Source: an uncultured Saprospiraceae bacterium (GTDB taxonomy: Bacteria > Bacteroidota > Bacteroidia > Chitinophagales > Saprospiraceae). From it: a stretch of 64,000 nucleotides of DNA. Positions 60,296 through 64,000 of the stretch are shown one piece after another. A model generated the notes under the pieces. The model was not told where the DNA came from. It was given only the letters and a program-made list of their open reading frames with translations, and did not search any database. Location of the stretch: positions 124,001 to 188,000 of the forward strand of contig CALJPQ010000003.1 of NCBI GenBank assembly GCA_937980645.1. Direction: 5' to 3'. Positions within the stretch are counted from its first letter, which is position 1. Each line of letters opens with the position of its first letter. Both the position numbers and the translations under genes were made by a program.

Positions 60296-61123
60296 ATGGA
60301 AAAGAAACGTCTGCTTTTTGTGACTCAAGAGATGGAACCCTACACCGAAGGAAACTTTATTTCCTACTTAGTGAGCCAACTCCCCAAATTCCTGCACGAC
60401 AACGGTTACGAGTTGCGCATTCTCATGCCGCGTTACGGCATCGTCAACGAGCGTCGGCACCGTCTGCATGAGGTCGTTCGCCTCTCGGGGATGAACATCA
60501 TTGTGGACGACGACGATTACCCCCTGATTATCAAAGTAGCCTCGTTGCCTGGTACTCGGCTGCAGGTGTACTTCCTGGATAATGAAGATTTCTTCCGGCG
60601 ACGGCAACTTTTTGAGGATGAAAATGGGGTGCCGTTTGAAGACAACCCTGACCGCATGGCCTTTTTCTGCAAAGGCGCCTTAGAGACGGTGAAGAAATTC
60701 GGCTGGGCGCCCGATATTATCATGTGCCATGGCTGGCTGACGGGCCTCATACCGCTCTATACCCGCAAGGCTTATCAGATGGAACCGCTTTTTGCTCATT
60801 CCCACATTGTTTTTTGTGCTTACGATACGCCCCACGAGCGCTTGAACGCTAACCGTTTTGTTCAGAAAGCGACCATCAACAACATTCAACCAGCGCACTT
60901 AGAACCTTACCAGACGCAGGAAGGAGTGTCGGTTCACAAGGGCGCCTATTACTATTCTGATGCCGTCGTCGTAGCCGGTTCGGAAGTATGCGTGCAGGCC
61001 GAACAAATGGGACTGGCTACCGAAAAGCCGGTGCTGACCTGGCACCAGGAAGAAAACGGCAACATGTTTGATGGCCTCATAAACTTCTTGCGCCAGTTGA
61101 GCGAAGTGGAGGAAGTGTCGTAA
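60296..61123 (+). CDS. Glycogen/starch synthase-like protein, N-terminal (GT5) domain only
   Basis: 275 residues. It aligns with the catalytic N-terminal domain of ADP-glucose starch synthases: LLFVTQEMEPYTEGNFISYLVSQLPKFLHDNGYELRILMPRYG, then WAPDIIMCHGWLTGLIPLYTRKAY, HIVFCAYDTPHERLNANRFV and the closing YYYSDAVVVAGSEVC. Enzymes of this family need a second Rossmann domain with the nucleotide-sugar site (about 200 residues), and this protein stops before it. It is therefore not expected to make glycogen alone. Bacteroidota keep such a short protein as a conserved gene next to a DUF4270 protein and glmS, as here. Function unknown. Confidence 0.85.
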   Translation: MEKKRLLFVTQEMEPYTEGNFISYLVSQLPKFLHDNGYELRILMPRYGIVNERRHRLHEVVRLSGMNIIVDDDDYPLIIKVASLPGTRLQVYFLDNEDFFRRRQLFEDENGVPFEDNPDRMAFFCKGALETVKKFGWAPDIIMCHGWLTGLIPLYTRKAYQMEPLFAHSHIVFCAYDTPHERLNANRFVQKATINNIQPAHLEPYQTQEGVSVHKGAYYYSDAVVVAGSEVCVQAEQMGLATEKPVLTWHQEENGNMFDGLINFLRQLSEVEEVS

Positions 61124-61149
61124 TCAGTGCATCGTATTATTCCTTATGC

Positions 61150-61190
61150 AGCGCATCTTCGGGCCAGGCAACCCCGAAGATGCGCTTTCT
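61150..61190 (+). terminator. Hairpin terminator between the half-synthase gene and DUF4270 gene
   Basis: AGCGCATCTTCGGG (61150-61163) pairs perfectly with CCCGAAGATGCGCT (61173-61186) around a 9-nt loop, followed by TTTCT. The U-tract is weak, so partial termination is expected. Confidence 0.6.
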
Positions 61191-61231
61191 AATCAAATAA
61201 GCATCCAGAGCAGAACCCATTTTATTCACTT

Positions 61232-62596
61232 ATGCGCCTGACCAAAGTTATCCCATTTCCGGCCATCGGGCTGTTGCTCGCCGGAGCAGCTTTGATGTTC
61301 CAATGCTCCAAGCCCACCGACTTTGGCGCCGACCTCCTGGAAAACGAGCGCGGCGAGTTTGGCTACACCGACACCCTTACGCTGCGCATCACCGTCGAGC
61401 GGGAGGACAGCGTGGAGACCTCCGACCGCACCTCTACCAGCCCCTATCTGATGTGCGGGGAACTGCAAGACCTTAACTTCGGGCGCACCAGAGCGGACCT
61501 GTACACCCTCTTCCGGCCCAGCGACCTCAGCCCGCGCTTCCAAAATGCAGTGGTGGACTCCATCGTCATGTTCCTGCGCTATGCCGCTGATGGCTTCTAT
61601 GGCGACACGACCCAACGCCAAACTATACAGGTGCACCGCGTTGCAGCCGGAAGTGCCCTGCGCTGGAACCAGACCTACTACTCCAACCAATCCCTACCCG
61701 TGGACGAGCTACTGGGAGAAGTGGTAGACTTCTTCCCCCGCCCACGCACCAATGTGCCGTTGTTTGATACCATCGAAAAAGGCCCCTACCTGCGCATTCC
61801 GCTGAGTGACGCCTTCGGACAGGAAATCCTCGACACCGATAGTCTCACCCTCACTTCGGACACGCTCTTCTGGCAAAAAATACGCGGCCTGCGCATCACC
61901 GCAGCGTCCAACGCTACTCCAGGCGCCATGCTTGCCTTCAACCTCAACAACCGCGGCTTTAGCTTCATACGGCTCTACTACAAATACACGGATGATACCC
62001 TGACAACTTCGCGCGTCTTCGAGTTCTCCTTCTTGGGCGGTAACAAGTTCAACCATTTCGAGCACGACTACACTGGCAGTCTGGCGGAGAACCACATAGG
62101 CAAACCGGCAGAAGATTTGCTTTTCATCCAGGGCCTGACCGGCCTCCGGCTCAGGGTAGAAATACCCTATGCCCATTTGCTGGAAAACATCGCTGTTAAT
62201 AAAGCAGAATTAGAGATGACTGTGGCTCATCCTTCGGGGGCTAATGCCGCCCTACCCCCCGTCAATCAGCTGGTACTTTCGGAGCGCCTCGGCGACTCTG
62301 TGCGGCTCTTCATCCCAGACGTCTTCTATTCCCTGACCACCTTCAACGATTTCAGCCGCTTCGGCGGAAAACCACTACACACTTTTGAGAATGGCCAGGA
62401 ACTCGAACGCTACCGGCTCACCCTGACGCAGCGGTTTCAGGGCATGGTGGACAATACCTCCGGCGACTTACAAAAGCAAACGTTACTCGTCAACGTCTTT
62501 CTGCAAGGCCGCTCAGCGCATCGCGTCGTCCTCTTCGGCCCTAAAAGCGCTACCTTTCCGGCCAAACTGACGCTGAAATACACACGAGTTCGTTAA
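61232..62596 (+). CDS. DUF4270 family lipoprotein
   Basis: 454 residues. Lipoprotein signal MRLTKVIPFPAIGLLLAGAALMFQC (Cys25), then the DUF4270 opening TDFGADLLENERGEFGYTDTLTLRITVEREDSVETSDRTSTSPYLMCGELQDLNFGRTRADLYTLF. The family is beta-rich, about 450-550 residues, restricted to Bacteroidota and has no established activity. The mature protein is expected in the outer or inner membrane leaflet facing the periplasm. It sits between the half-synthase gene and glmS, an order conserved in the phylum (established from general knowledge, not checked here). Confidence 0.88.
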   Translation: MRLTKVIPFPAIGLLLAGAALMFQCSKPTDFGADLLENERGEFGYTDTLTLRITVEREDSVETSDRTSTSPYLMCGELQDLNFGRTRADLYTLFRPSDLSPRFQNAVVDSIVMFLRYAADGFYGDTTQRQTIQVHRVAAGSALRWNQTYYSNQSLPVDELLGEVVDFFPRPRTNVPLFDTIEKGPYLRIPLSDAFGQEILDTDSLTLTSDTLFWQKIRGLRITAASNATPGAMLAFNLNNRGFSFIRLYYKYTDDTLTTSRVFEFSFLGGNKFNHFEHDYTGSLAENHIGKPAEDLLFIQGLTGLRLRVEIPYAHLLENIAVNKAELEMTVAHPSGANAALPPVNQLVLSERLGDSVRLFIPDVFYSLTTFNDFSRFGGKPLHTFENGQELERYRLTLTQRFQGMVDNTSGDLQKQTLLVNVFLQGRSAHRVVLFGPKSATFPAKLTLKYTRVR

Positions 62597-62647
62597 TCTG
62601 GCGCTACAGCCCAAACCCATTTTTTCACCCAATCCTTCTCTGATCCT

Positions 62648-64000
62648 ATGTGCGGCATTGTAGCATACATTGGCCCTCGCCCCGCTTACCCTATTCTGAT
62701 AAAAGGCCTGCACCGTCTGGAATATCGCGGCTATGACAGCGCCGGCATTGCCCTGCAAAATGGCCGGCTTAACATTTACAAAAAGAAAGGAAAGGTCAGC
62801 GATCTGGAAGAGTACGCCGCACAGCAGGACACCAGCGGCAATGTGGGCATTGGGCACACGCGCTGGGCCACCCACGGCAAACCCGACGACATCAACGCTC
62901 ACCCGCACGCCAGCGGCAACGGACGATTGGTGCTGGTGCACAACGGCATCATTGAGAACTACGCCGTGCTGAAGAATGCCCTTATCAACCATAGCCATGC
63001 CTTCCAGAGCGAAACCGACACGGAGGTGCTGGTGCACCTGATTGAGGAAATTCAGGAGCGCGGCCAGCTATCGCTGGAGGATGCCGTGCAGCAGGCCTTG
63101 ACACAGGTACAGGGCGCATATGCTATTGTAGTCATGGACCGCAACGACCCAGACCTGTTGGTGGCGGCGCGCAAGTCCAGCCCGTTGGTCATTGGCATTG
63201 GGGAGGATGAGTTCCTGATAGCCTCCGACGCCACACCCATCGTGGAGCACACCAAGCAGGTCGTTTACTTAGACGACGAAGAGGTGGCGGTAGTGCGACG
63301 CAACGCGCCGCTGCGCATACGCGACCTGCGCAACCAGGAGAAAGACCCCATAGTGCAGGAGATCGAGTTGGAGATTGAACAGCTCGAAAAAGGCGGCTAC
63401 CCGCATTTCATGCTCAAAGAGATCTTTGAACAGCCCTCCACCATTGCCGAATGTATGCGTGGGCGCATGAACGCCGAAGAGGGTTGGGTGCGTTTGGGCG
63501 GCATGGAAGAGTACAAGAAGCGCATGATCAACGCCCAGCGCATGATTATCCTGGGCTGTGGCACGTCGTGGCACGCCGGTATGATTGGCGAATACCTGTT
63601 TGAAGACCTGGCCCGCCTGCCCGTAGAGGTGGAATACGCCTCCGAATTTCGCTACCGCAATCCGGTAGTGCGCGAGAGCGATATTGTACTGGCCATTTCC
63701 CAATCCGGTGAAACGGCCGACACCTTGGCAGCGCTCCAATTGGCCAAAGAATACGGAGCGCTCACTTACGGAATCGTCAACGTCGTAGGCTCCTCTATTG
63801 CACGCGCTACTGATAGTGGCTCATACATCCACGTCGGGCCAGAAATTGGCGTTGCCTCCACCAAAGCGTTTACCGGCCAGGTAACCATGCTCGGTATGAT
63901 GGCCCTCATCCTCGGCTACGAACGCGGCTATTTGGGCAAATCGCAGTATCAGCGCTTAGTGCAAGAACTGGCCTTGGTGCCTAAAAAGGTAGAGCAGCTG
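62648..64000 (+). CDS. glmS: Glutamine--fructose-6-phosphate aminotransferase, truncated by window end
   Basis: 451 residues are visible, the frame being open to the last base; the family is about 610. Makes glucosamine-6-phosphate from fructose-6-phosphate and glutamine, the first step to UDP-GlcNAc. The nucleophile Cys2 follows the start Met (MCGIVAYIG). The glutaminase domain continues with LEYRGYDSAGIALQNG and GHTRWATHGKPDDINAH. The first SIS domain shows LGCGTSWHAGMIGEYLFEDLARLPVEVEYASEFRYR and AISQSGETADTLAAL. The GT5-like and DUF4270 genes upstream may share its transcript. No glmS ribozyme could fit in the 51 nt before the start. Confidence 0.95.
   Translation, partial: MCGIVAYIGPRPAYPILIKGLHRLEYRGYDSAGIALQNGRLNIYKKKGKVSDLEEYAAQQDTSGNVGIGHTRWATHGKPDDINAHPHASGNGRLVLVHNGIIENYAVLKNALINHSHAFQSETDTEVLVHLIEEIQERGQLSLEDAVQQALTQVQGAYAIVVMDRNDPDLLVAARKSSPLVIGIGEDEFLIASDATPIVEHTKQVVYLDDEEVAVVRRNAPLRIRDLRNQEKDPIVQEIELEIEQLEKGGYPHFMLKEIFEQPSTIAECMRGRMNAEEGWVRLGGMEEYKKRMINAQRMIILGCGTSWHAGMIGEYLFEDLARLPVEVEYASEFRYRNPVVRESDIVLAISQSGETADTLAALQLAKEYGALTYGIVNVVGSSIARATDSGSYIHVGPEIGVASTKAFTGQVTMLGMMALILGYERGYLGKSQYQRLVQELALVPKKVEQL

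Noticed and set aside
1-64000. CRISPR arrays, tRNA, rRNA, insertion sequences, prophage or integron features
   Set aside because: Gaps between genes are short; none holds a cloverleaf, repeat-spacer pattern, transposase or integrase on either strand as far as I can read.

Overview
The window (about 55-58% G+C by eye) looks like one contiguous chromosomal stretch of a Bacteroidota bacterium. The evidence is type IX secretion (T9SS) C-terminal sorting domains at 4033..6036 and 41762..42931, an RprY-type regulator, the families DUF4270, DUF4403 and DUF2723, a large CarB without its allosteric domain, and many promoter boxes of the Bacteroidota form TAnnTTTG. The high G+C and the gene families suggest Saprospiria or a neighbouring high-GC lineage, but that placement is inference. 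No rRNA, tRNA, CRISPR array, transposase, integrase or phage gene was found, so this is core genome rather than an island.

Layout. 1-8.5 kb: the tail of an amidinotransferase, a lamin-tail-domain surface protein, a VAT-1-like oxidoreductase, an Omp28-like T9SS cargo with a CxxC motif, ridA-folK and a type II sulfide:quinone oxidoreductase. 8.5-20.7 kb (minus strand): a 1506-residue exported protein of unknown function, prmA, a TlpA-like thioredoxin, purL, a retropepsin/PDZ protein with a PhyH dioxygenase, and an orphan rprY. 20.9-31.7 kb (plus strand): a TMTC-like TPR membrane protein, a Skp/OmpH chaperone, the DUF2723 (GT117) membrane glycosyltransferase, ruvX-def-threonine dehydratase (overlapping), rodA and an isolated DppB-like permease. 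31.7-42.9 kb: two exported metallopeptidases around a 485-bp intergenic region holding a candidate small RNA, an ABC ATPase beside a previously uncalled 56-residue membrane protein, rdgB, an MsbA-like exporter and a T9SS cargo. 42.9-57 kb: a four-gene envelope operon (DUF4403, polytopic protein, TraB/GumN, WbqC), cysS, a glutaminyl-cyclase-like M28 protein, tatD and osmC (convergent with overlapping stops), a vanadium-haloperoxidase-like protein, a YdjM-like hydrolase, DUF4153, and a collapsed OmpA gene. 57-64 kb: carB behind a leader that resembles a translation-coupled attenuator, then a half-size glycogen/starch synthase, a DUF4270 lipoprotein and glmS, which runs off the window.

Themes. 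Many genes build or maintain the envelope and its precursors (rodA, glmS, skp, DUF2723, LolD-like and MsbA-like ATPases, DUF4403, T9SS cargo, lipoproteins). Nucleotide metabolism (purL, carB, rdgB), translation (cysS, def, prmA) and folate synthesis (folK) fill the rest. The strongest unexplained signals are regulatory or structural rather than new enzymes: the 26-codon leader ORF reading through a perfect terminator in front of carB; an isolated promoter-plus-terminator unit at 33.35-33.47 kb; a three-copy CUUG-loop hairpin family at gene ends; the OmpA deletion remnant; and the half-synthase/DUF4270/glmS trio.
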